From Bradyrhizobium icense (GTDB lineage: Bacteria > Pseudomonadota > Alphaproteobacteria > Rhizobiales > Xanthobacteraceae): a stretch of DNA of 64,000 nt. This document shows, one piece after another, positions 45,785 through 55,222 of the stretch. The stretch's first letter is position 1; every line of letters begins with the position of its first letter. The stretch spans positions 3,224,001 through 3,288,000 of the forward strand of contig NZ_CP016428.1 in assembly GCF_001693385.1 (NCBI RefSeq), written 5' to 3'. The notes under the pieces were generated by a model that was not told the origin of the DNA, searched no databases, and was given only the letters and a program-made list of their open reading frames with translations. The position numbers and the translations under genes were made by a program.

Positions 45785-45850
45785 TTGGTCGTCACCGTTC
45801 TGGTGTTTCGGGTTTGAATGGTCGTTCGGTTCTTGCAGTCGATTCTTCGG

Positions 45851-46966
45851 CTAGCGGCCTCTTCCATGTCCGCTGTTGCCACGGCCACTGCCGTTGGCTC
45901 CATTGCCGCTCCCGTTGGCGGCATTTTCGCTGCCGCCATTGCCATTGCCGTTGCCATTACCACTGCTGCCATTGCCGCCGTTGCCGCTATTGGCATTACC
46001 CCCGGCGGCAGCCGCTACCGCGCTTGCATTTGCCCGACCGGCGGCACCGGCGGCGGCTCCGTTGCCATTATCTCCGTGACCATTGTTGGCGGCGGCCATG
46101 TCCGTGCCGAGAGGTGATGAATTCCAGGCCGTATTGGACTCGGAGGCGCCCCGTGCCGCGCCGACCGGAGCCGAGCCACCATGGGCGAGACCGTTAGTAA
46201 CGCGATGGAAGTTCACCCGAACTTCGCCGATCGACGAGGAGATGCGAGTGACGCCATGTTTGGCGGGATGGGCGCTCGCATGCTTGTTCTGTCCGTTGGC
46301 CGCATGGCGCGGCGCGGAGAGACCGTTGCGCGGCACCGGCACGCGCTCGATGGAAGGTGCGCGCGGCTTGCCGTGCTCGATCGGCGCGAGGACGCCGGCT
46401 CCGCCCAGCGAGAGCCCGGTCTTGCCGCTGGCGAAGGCCGTCGCATGCTGCCCGGCCATCACTTGCGCGATCTGGCCTGACTTGAAGTCGGCGACTTCGA
46501 CCTGACCGCGGATCACATCGACGGTGGTCTTGCCGGCGTTGACGGTGACGCGAAATTGCGTGCCCTTCACCACGGCGGCGAGGTAGGGCGTTTCGACCTC
46601 GAAATGCTTGACGTTGCGCTTTTCGACGTCGAGCAGGATCGAACCGGCCTGCTGCACGATCGTGGTCGATAGCCCTTCCTTCTTCTGGGCGGGGACGCCG
46701 ACCACGGAATTCGGTGCGACCATGATCATTTCCTCGCCGCGCTTCAACAGGACGCGACCGGTGCGGCCGGTGCGAACCGTATCGCCCGGCTTCAACACGT
46801 CTTCCTGTTTGATCGATGCCTGCTGCACGCCGCTGCCGGTGAGCCAGACCTCGCCGGAGGATTTGCTGACCGTCCACTCGCCGCCATCGGCGGCGTTGGC
46901 GGCGGAAGCCGTCGCCAGGAAGAACATCGCCGCGAGTGTTCTCGAGACGTGAGGGATCGCACGCAT
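45851..46966 (-). CDS. FecR-domain exported protein with low-complexity Gly/Asn/Ala tail
   Basis: The protein has 371 residues from ATG 46966, with a signal peptide ending near ASAANA. A FecR domain follows (KPGDTVRTGRTGRVLLKRGE, FEVETPYLAAVVKGTQFRV, about 45-155). The last 90 residues are almost only Gly, Asn, Ala, Ser with NGNGNGNG runs. FecR-domain proteins of this class occur with CHASE2 proteins and TpsB transporters. They are thought to be periplasmic scaffold or sensor components. It is divergent from tpsB at 47096. Confidence 0.88.
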   Translation of the reverse strand: MRAIPHVSRTLAAMFFLATASAANAADGGEWTVSKSSGEVWLTGSGVQQASIKQEDVLKPGDTVRTGRTGRVLLKRGEEMIMVAPNSVVGVPAQKKEGLSTTIVQQAGSILLDVEKRNVKHFEVETPYLAAVVKGTQFRVTVNAGKTTVDVIRGQVEVADFKSGQIAQVMAGQHATAFASGKTGLSLGGAGVLAPIEHGKPRAPSIERVPVPRNGLSAPRHAANGQNKHASAHPAKHGVTRISSSIGEVRVNFHRVTNGLAHGGSAPVGAARGASESNTAWNSSPLGTDMAAANNGHGDNGNGAAAGAAGRANASAVAAAAGGNANSGNGGNGSSGNGNGNGNGGSENAANGSGNGANGSGRGNSGHGRGR

Positions 46967-47095
46967 GAAACTCTCTCTGATTGCCACTTTGTCCCGCAGG
47001 CTATGGGAAATGTTTCAAGATTGAGTGAGCGAAAGCCGTTCTCTGCGAGGCACCCATTAACCATTCGTTGACCATAATTTTCTATTAAAAATCAG

Positions 47096-48874
47096 ATGGC
47101 TAGCGGTTCAGCTCACGATTCCGGTTCCTTGTCCGTACAATTACGGAAGTGGAGCTGTTCAGCTTTGTCCCGTGTGGTACTCGGGCTGTGGACTTCGCTC
47201 GCCTGCTTTCCGGCGCTCGCGCAGCAAGCGCATCAGCCCGGTTATGATCCGCGGCAGACCGAAAAGCGTTTCGAGGACCAGCAATCCAGCCAAGACGTGA
47301 ACGGAAGGCCCCGATTGCCGTCGCCGCAATTCGCCGGACCGGAGGGGCAGGGAAACACCAAGCTGCTGTTCGTGCTTCGGCGCGTCTCGATCAGCGGCGC
47401 CGTTGCGATACCGCAGGACCGGCTGGTGACGGCCTATCAACCTTATATCGGGAAAAATGTGTCGCAGGCTGACCTGGCGGCGATGGCCAGCGCGGTCAGC
47501 GAAGTCTATCGCGCCGCCGGCTTTCACTTGAGCCGGGCAATCATCCCGCCACAGGATATCCAGAGTGGCAAGCTTCGCATTCAGGTCGTCGAAGGCAGCA
47601 TCACGAAGCTGACACTGAGGGGGGACGGCGCCGACGAATTCGGCGTCCGGCCCATGCTCGAGCCCGTGCTGGCCGAACGGCCCTCGCGGCTTGCAACGCT
47701 GGAGCGGCAATTGCTGCTGATCAACGGCCGGCCGGGCGTGCGCATCGTTGATACTGCGATCGAGGAGATCGGCACGACAACCGGCCATTTCCGCCTGATC
47801 CTCTCCGTGAAAACCTGGCACGTCTTCACGTCGTTCGGTATCGACAATCTCGGATCCTCGTCGGTCGGACCGTGGCAAAGCTACGGAACGACGGCGTTCA
47901 ACTCCTATCTCGCGCCCGGCGATTCGCTGATGTTCAACCTTTCGACCACGCCCGGCGATCCGAGGCAGCTCGCGTTCGGCCGTCTTTCCTACGAAGTGCC
48001 CGTCGGCACCGACGGCGCCCGCATCGGCGCGTCCGGCTATTACAGCGAAGTCTGGCCCGGCGATTACCGCCGTCTCTACAGCGACAACATCAAGACCCAT
48101 TCGTTCGAAATTCGCGGCAGCGCAGTGCCGTTGCAATCTCAGAGGTCCAGCCTGACGCTGACCGCGGCGGCCGGATTCACCAACGCCACCGAAAACGACG
48201 TGTTCGGCCTGATCTATGCCGATGGCATCCGCACAGCGAGCCTCACGTCGGACTACCGCCTGCAGGACCATTTCGGCGGCATCAATTATCTGACGGTGAA
48301 TTATCGCCAGGGCCTCGACATTCTCGACGCCTCGAACCGCGACGACGATTATCTGTCGCGCGTCGGCGCGTCCGGCACTTTCTCCGCGCTCAATTTCTGG
48401 TTCACGCGCTATCAGACGCTGACGGATGCATGGTCGGTGAAGCTCGCTGCCGCCGGCCAGGCGGCGTCCGGCCGGCTCTTCACCTCGCAGCAATTCTATC
48501 TCGGCGGCATTGCGTTCGGACGCGGCTATGGCAGTGCCGAGATCAGCGGCGACAACGGCCTCGCAGGCACCGTCGAGCTGCGCTTCAACCAGAAGACGAA
48601 CCTGCAATATCTGAGCGGCTACCAGTTCTATGCCTTCGTCGACAGCGGCGTGGCCTGGAATGACGGCTATCGGCTCAGCGACGGTCTTTCGCTGACCTCG
48701 GCCGGCGGCGGCGTTCGCTTCTTCCTCACGGAAGGCCTGCAAGCCGACATCGGCGCCGCCGCGCCGCTCAGCTATCGCGCGCCTGATAATCCCACCCGTG
48801 GCGCGCGCGTGCTGTTCGCGCTGACCAGCGCGCTGAAGCTTTGCCCGGTCCGGGCGACGACGCGGTGTCTGTAG
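47096..48874 (+). CDS. TpsB outer-membrane transporter (FhaC/ShlB/HecB family)
   Basis: The protein has 592 residues with a signal segment (about 22-43, ending ALAQ). It contains a POTRA_2 domain (FVLRRVSISGAVAIP ... GKLRIQVVEGSI, about 91-175) and a 16-strand barrel of the ShlB type ending with alternating aromatic strands (GVRFFLTEGLQADIGAAAPL). TpsB proteins export large TpsA adhesins or haemolysins through the outer membrane. No TpsA gene lies in this window. The divergent FecR and CHASE2 genes suggest one surface module. Confidence 0.9.
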   Translation: MASGSAHDSGSLSVQLRKWSCSALSRVVLGLWTSLACFPALAQQAHQPGYDPRQTEKRFEDQQSSQDVNGRPRLPSPQFAGPEGQGNTKLLFVLRRVSISGAVAIPQDRLVTAYQPYIGKNVSQADLAAMASAVSEVYRAAGFHLSRAIIPPQDIQSGKLRIQVVEGSITKLTLRGDGADEFGVRPMLEPVLAERPSRLATLERQLLLINGRPGVRIVDTAIEEIGTTTGHFRLILSVKTWHVFTSFGIDNLGSSSVGPWQSYGTTAFNSYLAPGDSLMFNLSTTPGDPRQLAFGRLSYEVPVGTDGARIGASGYYSEVWPGDYRRLYSDNIKTHSFEIRGSAVPLQSQRSSLTLTAAAGFTNATENDVFGLIYADGIRTASLTSDYRLQDHFGGINYLTVNYRQGLDILDASNRDDDYLSRVGASGTFSALNFWFTRYQTLTDAWSVKLAAAGQAASGRLFTSQQFYLGGIAFGRGYGSAEISGDNGLAGTVELRFNQKTNLQYLSGYQFYAFVDSGVAWNDGYRLSDGLSLTSAGGGVRFFLTEGLQADIGAAAPLSYRAPDNPTRGARVLFALTSALKLCPVRATTRCL

Positions 48875-48876
48875 GG

Positions 48877-49284
48877 CTAGACCAGTTCGTAGCTCTCGGT
48901 CGCACAGGTATCCTCGCCTTCGACCTTTTGGCGATCGGCGATCGCGCCGTCGGAAATTTCGATCCGATAGGTCTGCGTGCCAAGCGGCTGGCCGGTCACC
49001 GAAACCACTTCGGCCTTGACGCAGGCGGTCCAGCCCGGGCCGCGGAGGTTGGGACGCGGCTCGGAAACGCGGACCTCGGTCGGTTGCGAGGCCGCCACGA
49101 ACACCGAATCCAGTTTCTGCCTCAGCAGCAGTTTGACGTCGGGCGGCGTCCCCATCGCGGGCGGGTCGGGTGCCTTGGCGCGCATGAATTCGGGCACCGG
49201 CGCGCGGACGTCGGCAAAACCGCAACCCCCAAGCGCCAGCGCTGCGCCCGCTACCAGCGCTATGTGAACCACGATCCGCCGCAT
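48877..49284 (-). CDS. Small lipoprotein, unknown function
   Basis: The protein has 135 residues with lipobox ALGGC (Cys at about residue 21). The mature domain is beta-rich with two further cysteines (TACVKAEV, EDTCATES) that could form a disulphide, and RIEISDGAIADRQ near the end. The pattern matches short rhizobial envelope lipoproteins. It is convergent with tpsB, 2 bp between the stops, and no hairpin lies between them. Confidence 0.75.
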   Translation of the reverse strand: MRRIVVHIALVAGAALALGGCGFADVRAPVPEFMRAKAPDPPAMGTPPDVKLLLRQKLDSVFVAASQPTEVRVSEPRPNLRGPGWTACVKAEVVSVTGQPLGTQTYRIEISDGAIADRQKVEGEDTCATESYELV

Positions 49285-49510
49285 CGGAGGTTGTTCTACC
49301 GCGGAGACGTCGCTCCGGACAGGGGTAATGCGGTCCAGGCAACATAACGATTCCGAGACTGTGATTCAGATCACTGCGCGGGAGTCCGGGCCTGCGACAA
49401 GATCGCCGTTGAATGGGGCCGCCGTCACGCCTCACATGGCGCGGCCGGCTTGAACCTTTGGCTTCGAGGCCGTGACCAATCCGAAGCCTGCATTGCCGGG
49501 AGGTGGCATC

Positions 49511-50956
49511 ATGTTCCGTCACGCGCTGCTCAAGCTGATGATTCCCGCGGCGGTTCTGCTGGGAGCCCATTCGGCCTCTGCCGAAAGTCGCCTCGCACTG
49601 GTGATCGGCCAATCCGCCTATCGCTCGGTGCCCGCGCTGCCCAATCCGGCCAATGACGCCAGGGCGGTCACGCAATTGCTGACCGATTCCGGCTTCGAGG
49701 TTTCGACCGCGGCCGATCTTTCGCAGAATCAAATGCGGGAGGCGGTCAGCGAATTCGCCGGCAAGGTGGCTGCGCGGGGCGCCGATACGGTCGCCCTGGT
49801 CTTCTACGCCGGCCATGGGCTGCAGATCGACGGCGAGAATTTTCTGGTTCCGGTCGACATCGATCCCAAGCGGGAAGCCGACATTCCGATCCAGGCGGTG
49901 CGCCTCAACGACATCCTGAACACCCTGACATCGGTGCCGAGCAGGATGCGCATCCTGATGCTCGACGCCTGCCGCAACAATCCGTTCCCCGATCTGAAAA
50001 CAGCCGGCAGCGGCCTTGCGCTGGTTGATGCCAAGGTCGGCTCGCCCGGCACGTTCCTGTCGTTCTCGACCTCGCCCGGCGCAGTCGCGGAAGACGGCTC
50101 CGGCTCCAACAGCCCGTATACCACCGCGCTGCTCGCGGCCGGCAAGGAGCAGGGGATTCCGATCGAGGAGACCTTCAAGCGGGTGCGGCTTGCGGTGAAC
50201 AAGGTCACCGAGGGGCGGCAGACTCCGTGGGACAGCTCTTCGCTGACCGAGGATTTCCGCTTTTCCGGCGCCTCGGTCGCAGGACCCAAGCCCGCCGCGC
50301 AGCCCAAGAAGACGGTTGCAGAATGGACGCGCGATCTGAAGGGCAAGCCGGTCGAGGCGGCGAACGAATTGATCGTGGCCGACGGCACCGACGAAGCCTA
50401 TGGGGCTTTTGCCGGCCTTTACCCGCAGACCTCGCTCGGGCGGCTGGCGCGCGACTGGCTGGTCCGGCACCGGCGCATGGTAGCGTGGAATAACGCCGTG
50501 CTGATCAATACCGCGTCCGGGTATCGCTCGTTCCTGACGCGATTCCCCGACAGCGATCTGGCCGCGACCGCGCGCAAGCTCGAGGAGCGGCTGCGCAACC
50601 GTCCCGACTTCGCGCCGCCTGCTGTCGCCGCCGGTGCCCTGCCGCAAAACGTTGCGCTCGCCGCGCCGATGTGTCCCTGCAACGTGCAGCCGCCGCAGCA
50701 GCAGCCGATCAAGGTCAATGCCCCGGTCCGGCGTGTCGAGCCCGTTCCGCCGAAGCGGGTCGATCGCAAGCCGCCGCGGCGCGTGCGTGAGGTAGATGAC
50801 GATGTCGTGGTCGTTCGCCGTCCGCCCCCGCGCGTGGTCTACGAGCAGCCGCCTCCGCCGCCCCCGGTTAGCATCGGCATCGGAATCGGCCTCGGCGGAT
50901 TCGGTGGCGGCCGCGGTGGCAACTATGGTGACCATGGCCGCAGGGGTGGATACTGA
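49511..50956 (+). CDS. Caspase-family (C14) protein with Pro/Gly-rich tail
   Basis: The protein has 481 residues from ATG 49511, with GGGAGG about 7 nt upstream. After a signal peptide (cut after SASA, residue 24) comes a caspase p20 domain with His102 (FYAGHGL) and Cys154 (LDACRNNPF), the catalytic dyad. The C-terminal half has a helical segment, then a Pro-rich stretch (VKVNAP..EPVPPKRVDRKPP) and a Gly-rich end. Secreted caspase-like proteins of this type occur widely in Bradyrhizobium; substrates are not known. The first p10-like part is short. Confidence 0.88.
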   Translation: MFRHALLKLMIPAAVLLGAHSASAESRLALVIGQSAYRSVPALPNPANDARAVTQLLTDSGFEVSTAADLSQNQMREAVSEFAGKVAARGADTVALVFYAGHGLQIDGENFLVPVDIDPKREADIPIQAVRLNDILNTLTSVPSRMRILMLDACRNNPFPDLKTAGSGLALVDAKVGSPGTFLSFSTSPGAVAEDGSGSNSPYTTALLAAGKEQGIPIEETFKRVRLAVNKVTEGRQTPWDSSSLTEDFRFSGASVAGPKPAAQPKKTVAEWTRDLKGKPVEAANELIVADGTDEAYGAFAGLYPQTSLGRLARDWLVRHRRMVAWNNAVLINTASGYRSFLTRFPDSDLAATARKLEERLRNRPDFAPPAVAAGALPQNVALAAPMCPCNVQPPQQQPIKVNAPVRRVEPVPPKRVDRKPPRRVREVDDDVVVVRRPPPRVVYEQPPPPPPVSIGIGIGLGGFGGGRGGNYGDHGRRGGY

Positions 50957-51011
50957 GGTGGCAATAAGGTAATCGATCCCGCAAGCGTTGTGCTGCGCTT
51001 GCGGGGGTGGG

Positions 51012-53048
51012 ATGCGACATCCGGTTCGTCTGTTCACGTTCTTCGTTGCCATCTTCTATGCAGGTAATCCGCTTCCGGCGTCCGCCTGGGAGCATTGGGG
51101 CGGCGATCGCGGCGGATCGCGGTTTTCGCCGCTCAAGCAGATCACCCCCGACAACGTCGGCAATCTCGTCCGCGCCTGGGAATTTCGCACCGGCGATCTC
51201 GATCGCCGGCCGGTCGAGGCGATGAAGCGGACCAAGTTTCAGGCCACCCCGCTGCTTGTCGAGGACAGCCTGATCTTCTGCTCGCCCTTCAACGAGGTCA
51301 TCGCGCTCGACCCCGGCAGCGGCGCGCCGAAGTGGCGGTACGATCCCAAAATCTCGACCGCGCAACGCCCGGCCAACCGCTACACTTGCCGTGGCGTCGC
51401 CTATTGGGTCGACGAGCGCGCCGCCGAGACTGCCGCCTGTCGCGCACGGATATTCATGGGCACCAACGACGTGCGCGTGATCGCGCTCGATGCCAGGACC
51501 GGCGTTCCCTGCGCCGATTTCGGCAATAATGGCGAGGTCAAGTTCGCACTCGGTCCATTGGAGTGGCCCGGCGAATTCCAGATCACGTCGGCGCCCGTCA
51601 TTGCCCGCGACACCATCATCGTCGGCTCTGCAATTGCGGATAATCGCCGCGTCGACGCGCCGCCGGGTACGGTGCGCGCTTTCGATGCGCGAACCGGGAG
51701 GCCGCGCTGGAGCTTCGATCCGCTGGTGCATGACGGCTTCATCGCCGGTCACGCCAATGTCTGGGCACCGATGTCCGTCGACGAGGTGCGCGGGCTGGTG
51801 TTCCTGCCGACGTCCTCGCCGAGTCCGGATTTCTGGGGCGGCAAGCGGCCCGGCAACAACGATCACGCCAATTCGGTTGTGGCGCTGCGCGCCGAGACCG
51901 GCGAGCGGGTCTGGTCGTTTCAGACCGTGCATCACGATGTCTGGGATTACGACCTGCCGGCGCAGCCGACTTTGGCGCGCATCGATACCGGCGAAGGCGA
52001 GCGCGACGTTGTGATCCAGCCTACCAAACAAGGCTTTGTGTTCGTGCTCGACCGCGACACCGGCAAGCCAATATGGCCGGTGGAGGAGCGCGCGGTGCCG
52101 CAAGGCGGCGCCGAAGGCGAGCAGCTCTCGCCGACACAGCCGTTCCCGACCCATGTCCCGGCGCTGCTGCAGCAACAAATCTCGGCCGACGACGTGTTCG
52201 GGCTGATTCCGTTCTGGGACAGCGGAGCCTGCCGCGCGAAGGTCGCATCGGCCCGCAATGAAGGCCTTTACACGCCGCCGTCCACGCAAGGCACCCTGGT
52301 GTTTCCGATGACCGGCGGCGGCGTGAACTGGGGCGGCGCTGCATTCGATCCGGTCAACCAGATCCTCTACGCCAATACGACGCGGGCGATTCACATTGTC
52401 AAACTGCTTCCACGTGCCGCTGTGGCCGATGGCTTCAACCCGCCGCCCGGTCACGATTTCGGACGGCAACAGGGCACGCCGTTTGCGATGACGCGCGCCG
52501 TCGCGCTGTCGCCGCTGGGGCTGTTGTGCAACAAGCCGCCCTGGGGCGAGATGGTCGCCGTCGATCTGAAGGCCGGGAAGATTCTCTGGCGATCCAGGGT
52601 CGGCACTACGGAAGATCGTGCGCCGCTCGGCATCGCTTTTGCCTTCGGCACGCCGCTCGTCAGCGGCGTCGCGATCACCGCCGGCGGTCTCGTCTTCACC
52701 GGCGCAATGGACGCCTATTTGCGTGCCTTCGATGCGCGATCGGGGCAGGAGCTGTGGCAGGGCCGGCTGCCGGTGCCGGGTGTTGCCAATCCCATGACGT
52801 ACATGTGGAAGGACGAGCAATATGTCGCGATCGGTGCCGGCGGTCATTCCGAGTCCGGCACTACGATCGGCGAGAGCGTAGTGGCGTTCCGCCTGGCGCG
52901 GCCGGGCGAGGCACCCTCGCTGTGGTCGCGCACCATCGACCGCCCCGGCGGACGATTTATGAGCGGGGCGATTGCGGTCGGGTTCGTGGTGCTGCTGATG
53001 GGGATTTTGCTGTGGCGCTGGCGACGGAGCCGGGTGGGAAGGGTGTGA
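51012..53048 (+). CDS. PQQ-dependent (quinoprotein) dehydrogenase, membrane-anchored
   Basis: The protein has 678 residues from ATG 51012. A short N-terminal signal (VRLFTFFVAIFYAGN..ASA) is followed by an eight-bladed beta-propeller with repeated W-motifs (ALDPGSGAPKWRYDP, AFDARTGRPRWSFDP, ALRAETGERVWSF, AVDLKAGKILWRSRVG, AFDARSGQELWQG) and a single C-terminal membrane helix (IAVGFVVLLMGILLWRW). It resembles glucose/polyol dehydrogenases that pass electrons to ubiquinone. The N-terminal membrane domain of E. coli Gcd is absent. A cytochrome partner is not adjacent. Confidence 0.88.
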   Translation: MRHPVRLFTFFVAIFYAGNPLPASAWEHWGGDRGGSRFSPLKQITPDNVGNLVRAWEFRTGDLDRRPVEAMKRTKFQATPLLVEDSLIFCSPFNEVIALDPGSGAPKWRYDPKISTAQRPANRYTCRGVAYWVDERAAETAACRARIFMGTNDVRVIALDARTGVPCADFGNNGEVKFALGPLEWPGEFQITSAPVIARDTIIVGSAIADNRRVDAPPGTVRAFDARTGRPRWSFDPLVHDGFIAGHANVWAPMSVDEVRGLVFLPTSSPSPDFWGGKRPGNNDHANSVVALRAETGERVWSFQTVHHDVWDYDLPAQPTLARIDTGEGERDVVIQPTKQGFVFVLDRDTGKPIWPVEERAVPQGGAEGEQLSPTQPFPTHVPALLQQQISADDVFGLIPFWDSGACRAKVASARNEGLYTPPSTQGTLVFPMTGGGVNWGGAAFDPVNQILYANTTRAIHIVKLLPRAAVADGFNPPPGHDFGRQQGTPFAMTRAVALSPLGLLCNKPPWGEMVAVDLKAGKILWRSRVGTTEDRAPLGIAFAFGTPLVSGVAITAGGLVFTGAMDAYLRAFDARSGQELWQGRLPVPGVANPMTYMWKDEQYVAIGAGGHSESGTTIGESVVAFRLARPGEAPSLWSRTIDRPGGRFMSGAIAVGFVVLLMGILLWRWRRSRVGRV

Positions 53049-53149
53049 ATGGGTGCAATCGATATCAATGATAGCCGTCGTCCCTGCGAACGCAGAACCC
53101 ATAGCCACCGCTCTCGCTTGCCGACGGGATAGCGGCCCCAGCTTCGTGT

Positions 53150-53730
53150 CACAATCAACATTTGTGGTTATGGGGTCCCTGCGTTCGCAAGGACGACATG
53201 ACATCGCGATCTCGCGACGCATGGCGCCCGAGGTTTGCCATCAACTTCCCGCCCTCTTGGCTAGAGGGCGCAGGGAAGACCGGATGCGCGCCGCACCCGC
53301 GGTCTCGTGTGCAATTGCGCATAGGAAGAACGCACACGAGCATACAGGTACAGCGGGAGCATCCCGGCCTTCCCTGCGCAATGGCCTTACGGCTTACTTC
53401 GTGCTCTTCCCGGAGAACGGCTCTTTTGCCTCCGTCGCCACGCGGAAAACCTCCACGCGACTTAACGCCAGCACCGCGGCGCCCGAACCACACGACTTCG
53501 CCGTACGCTTCCGGCGCCACCGTCCTTGCGCCTTCGTCCACCGCATCTCACCGCACGTTCGTGACGATCGCGAGCGCCCCTCAATGGGTGAGACGGGCGG
53601 AGTTATGCGGCTGATTTGGGTGAGAACGAAAGCGGAATATTTTTGATTCTCTTTGTTTCTCGGGCTTGACACTATTTCTGAAAATCAGAAGTGATTTGCC
53701 CGTCGTGCCAATTGGTCGCAGTCGCGCGTT
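53150..53730 (+). repeat. Bradyrhizobium-type interspersed intergenic repeat, copy 2
   Basis: A long block without a real gene that reads as several repeat modules: CTCTTGGCTAGAGGG, then TGCGCAATGGCCTTACGGCT, then the segments shared with 1727-2076 (ACGTTCGTGACGAT at 53555-53568; TGATTTGGGT; GATTTGCCCG). The 128-codon reverse frame and 150-codon forward frame in it are typical mis-called ORFs of this repeat. Confidence 0.7.
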
Positions 53731-53832
53731 GAATCTTCACTTGTGCGCGCGGCAAATCAGTCGGCCATCTCGTCGAACACGCGCCCGATGATAGATGGTG
53801 GGCGCAAGAGCGCCTTTGCCAACCTACAATTC

Positions 53833-54294
53833 CTACAGCATCGCGAATGCGCTCGAGACCATCGCCACCGGCTTGTTGTCGGTGGCGGAAAGCAGCGTGA
53901 CGCGGCCAAAGCTCATGGTGCGCCCGAGGCGGACCACGCGCGCATCGGCGAGCACGTCGGAGGCAGAGACCGCGCGCATGAAATGCGTGGTCTGGTCGAC
54001 CGTCGTCATTGCGCGGTAGCCGCGGTTGGCGGCGAGGTTGGCGATCACCATCGCGGTGTCGGCGAAGGCCATCAGCGCCTGGCCTGAGACCGTTCCGCCA
54101 TTGCGGCACAGCCGCTCCGAGAAAGGCAGTCGCAGGATCGCGCCCGGCTGCCAGTCGGCGGCGTCACCGGGAGCGACAGAGTCAAAGCGCTCGATCGACA
54201 GGTTCAGATCCATCACCCATGGCGCGAATACCTCGCCGAGCACCTGCCTGGCGTCGGCGATGCCGAATTCCCCCGCTTGTGGCTGTTGTTGCAT
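53833..54294 (-). CDS. PaaI-family thioesterase (hotdog fold)
   Basis: The protein has 153 residues from ATG 54294; the frame is open back to 54441 but AGGAAACG stands before this start. The hotdog core has GGTVSGQALMAFADTAMVIAN, the conserved helix that carries the catalytic Asp, and FMRAVSASDVLADARVVRLGR. It hydrolyses acyl-CoA (or hydroxyphenylacetyl-CoA type) thioesters in the cytoplasm. Length is typical for PaaI. It stands alone between the repeat block and a divergent small exported protein. Confidence 0.85.
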   Translation of the reverse strand: MQQQPQAGEFGIADARQVLGEVFAPWVMDLNLSIERFDSVAPGDAADWQPGAILRLPFSERLCRNGGTVSGQALMAFADTAMVIANLAANRGYRAMTTVDQTTHFMRAVSASDVLADARVVRLGRTMSFGRVTLLSATDNKPVAMVSSAFAML

Positions 54295-54527
54295 GAACGT
54301 CCGTTTCCTCGTCCGATCTCGTTGTCGGCGCATTGTAGTGGTCATTGCGGCGAAGGGAACAGCGGCGGAGGGTGTCAATACTCCGCGATCCGCAAACCGA
54401 TTGGACGCAAGCGCCGAAATCCTGCAGGCGTCTCGAACCAAAGGCGAGGTCCGCGCGTGCTTGGCTTGGCGGTGACGCCAGTGGTATCTTTATCGGAAAC
54501 GCTGAAAGCATCCCAAAGGAGAGCGTC

Positions 54528-54800
54528 ATGAGAATGCTGAGCGCGGCCGCGGTGGTGGTGTTGTTGACGGTGCCGGCCCACGCGCAGACCCCCAATATCA
54601 ACCTGATGCCGGAATTCCAGTCCAAATCGCCGGAGGAAAAAGAGCAGGATGCGATCAGGGAGAAAGCCTACAAGGACTCTTTAAGGAAGATTCCCGACGC
54701 CAAGGCCTCTTCCGATCCCTGGGGCACCGTGCGCAGCACCGAGGCGCCCAAGGCCGCGGCGCCCGCCAAGAAGAGCAAGACCGGCAGCAGCAGCCAGTAA
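54528..54800 (+). CDS. Small exported protein
   Basis: The protein has 90 residues from ATG 54528, with AAAGGAGAG at about 7 nt. A signal peptide ends at AHA (about residue 19). The mature part is hydrophilic with a Glu/Lys-rich helix (KSPEEKEQDAIREKAYKDSLRK) and an Ala/Lys/Ser tail (KAAAPAKKSKTGSSSQ). It probably remains in the periplasm. This type is common in Bradyrhizobium, function unknown. Confidence 0.7.
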   Translation: MRMLSAAAVVVLLTVPAHAQTPNINLMPEFQSKSPEEKEQDAIREKAYKDSLRKIPDAKASSDPWGTVRSTEAPKAAAPAKKSKTGSSSQ

Positions 54801-54880
54801 TCCCTGCAAAAACGGCGAGTAGGATTCGCTCCCCGCAACCGCTATATTCGACCTGTCGTCATCGTGTCTGGAGTTGCGAC

Positions 54881-55111
54881 ATGGTCTTTCGTCCGCGCGA
54901 TCTCGCGAGCCGGATGGCCGGCCGGCGCAAGCCGGACGACGGCTATCTGCGCGAGACCTTTACGCTGCCGCGCGACAAGGCGAGGGCGAGGGCGCGCGAC
55001 TTCCTCAACCGCTATCCCAAGGCGGCCTATATGAGCTCGGTCGAAAGCTGGCGCGAGCTGCCCAGTGGCGACATCGAATTCACCATGCGCCGCCTTGCCA
55101 GCGCCGATTAG
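54881..55111 (+). CDS. Small conserved hypothetical protein
   Basis: The protein has 76 residues: a strongly basic N-terminus, a DDGYLRETFTLPRDKARARARDFLNRYP segment and a short beta end (SGDIEFTMRRL). It is soluble. The composition is natural and the frame ends cleanly 111 bp before the PilZ gene. Family not named. Confidence 0.6.
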   Translation: MVFRPRDLASRMAGRRKPDDGYLRETFTLPRDKARARARDFLNRYPKAAYMSSVESWRELPSGDIEFTMRRLASAD

Positions 55112-55222
55112 GCGACGCGGTTCCACCTCGCGCCGAATTAACATCGACTCTCCAGTTTTGCCGAATTCCGATAACCCGGTATTCAGGTGTTCCGCCTAGT
55201 ATTTCTACGTACAGGAGAGATC

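Noticed and set aside
47159..51052. 1297-codon open frame on the - strand
   Set aside because: It is antisense to tpsB and the caspase-family gene, both with clear domains; its composition is that of a shadow frame.
50868..53222. 784-codon open frame on the - strand
   Set aside because: It is antisense to the PQQ dehydrogenase, whose propeller repeats are unmistakable.
53155..53541. 128-codon reverse frame between the PQQ dehydrogenase and the thioesterase
   Set aside because: It lies in the interspersed repeat; this translation is a common artefact of that repeat in Bradyrhizobium genomes.
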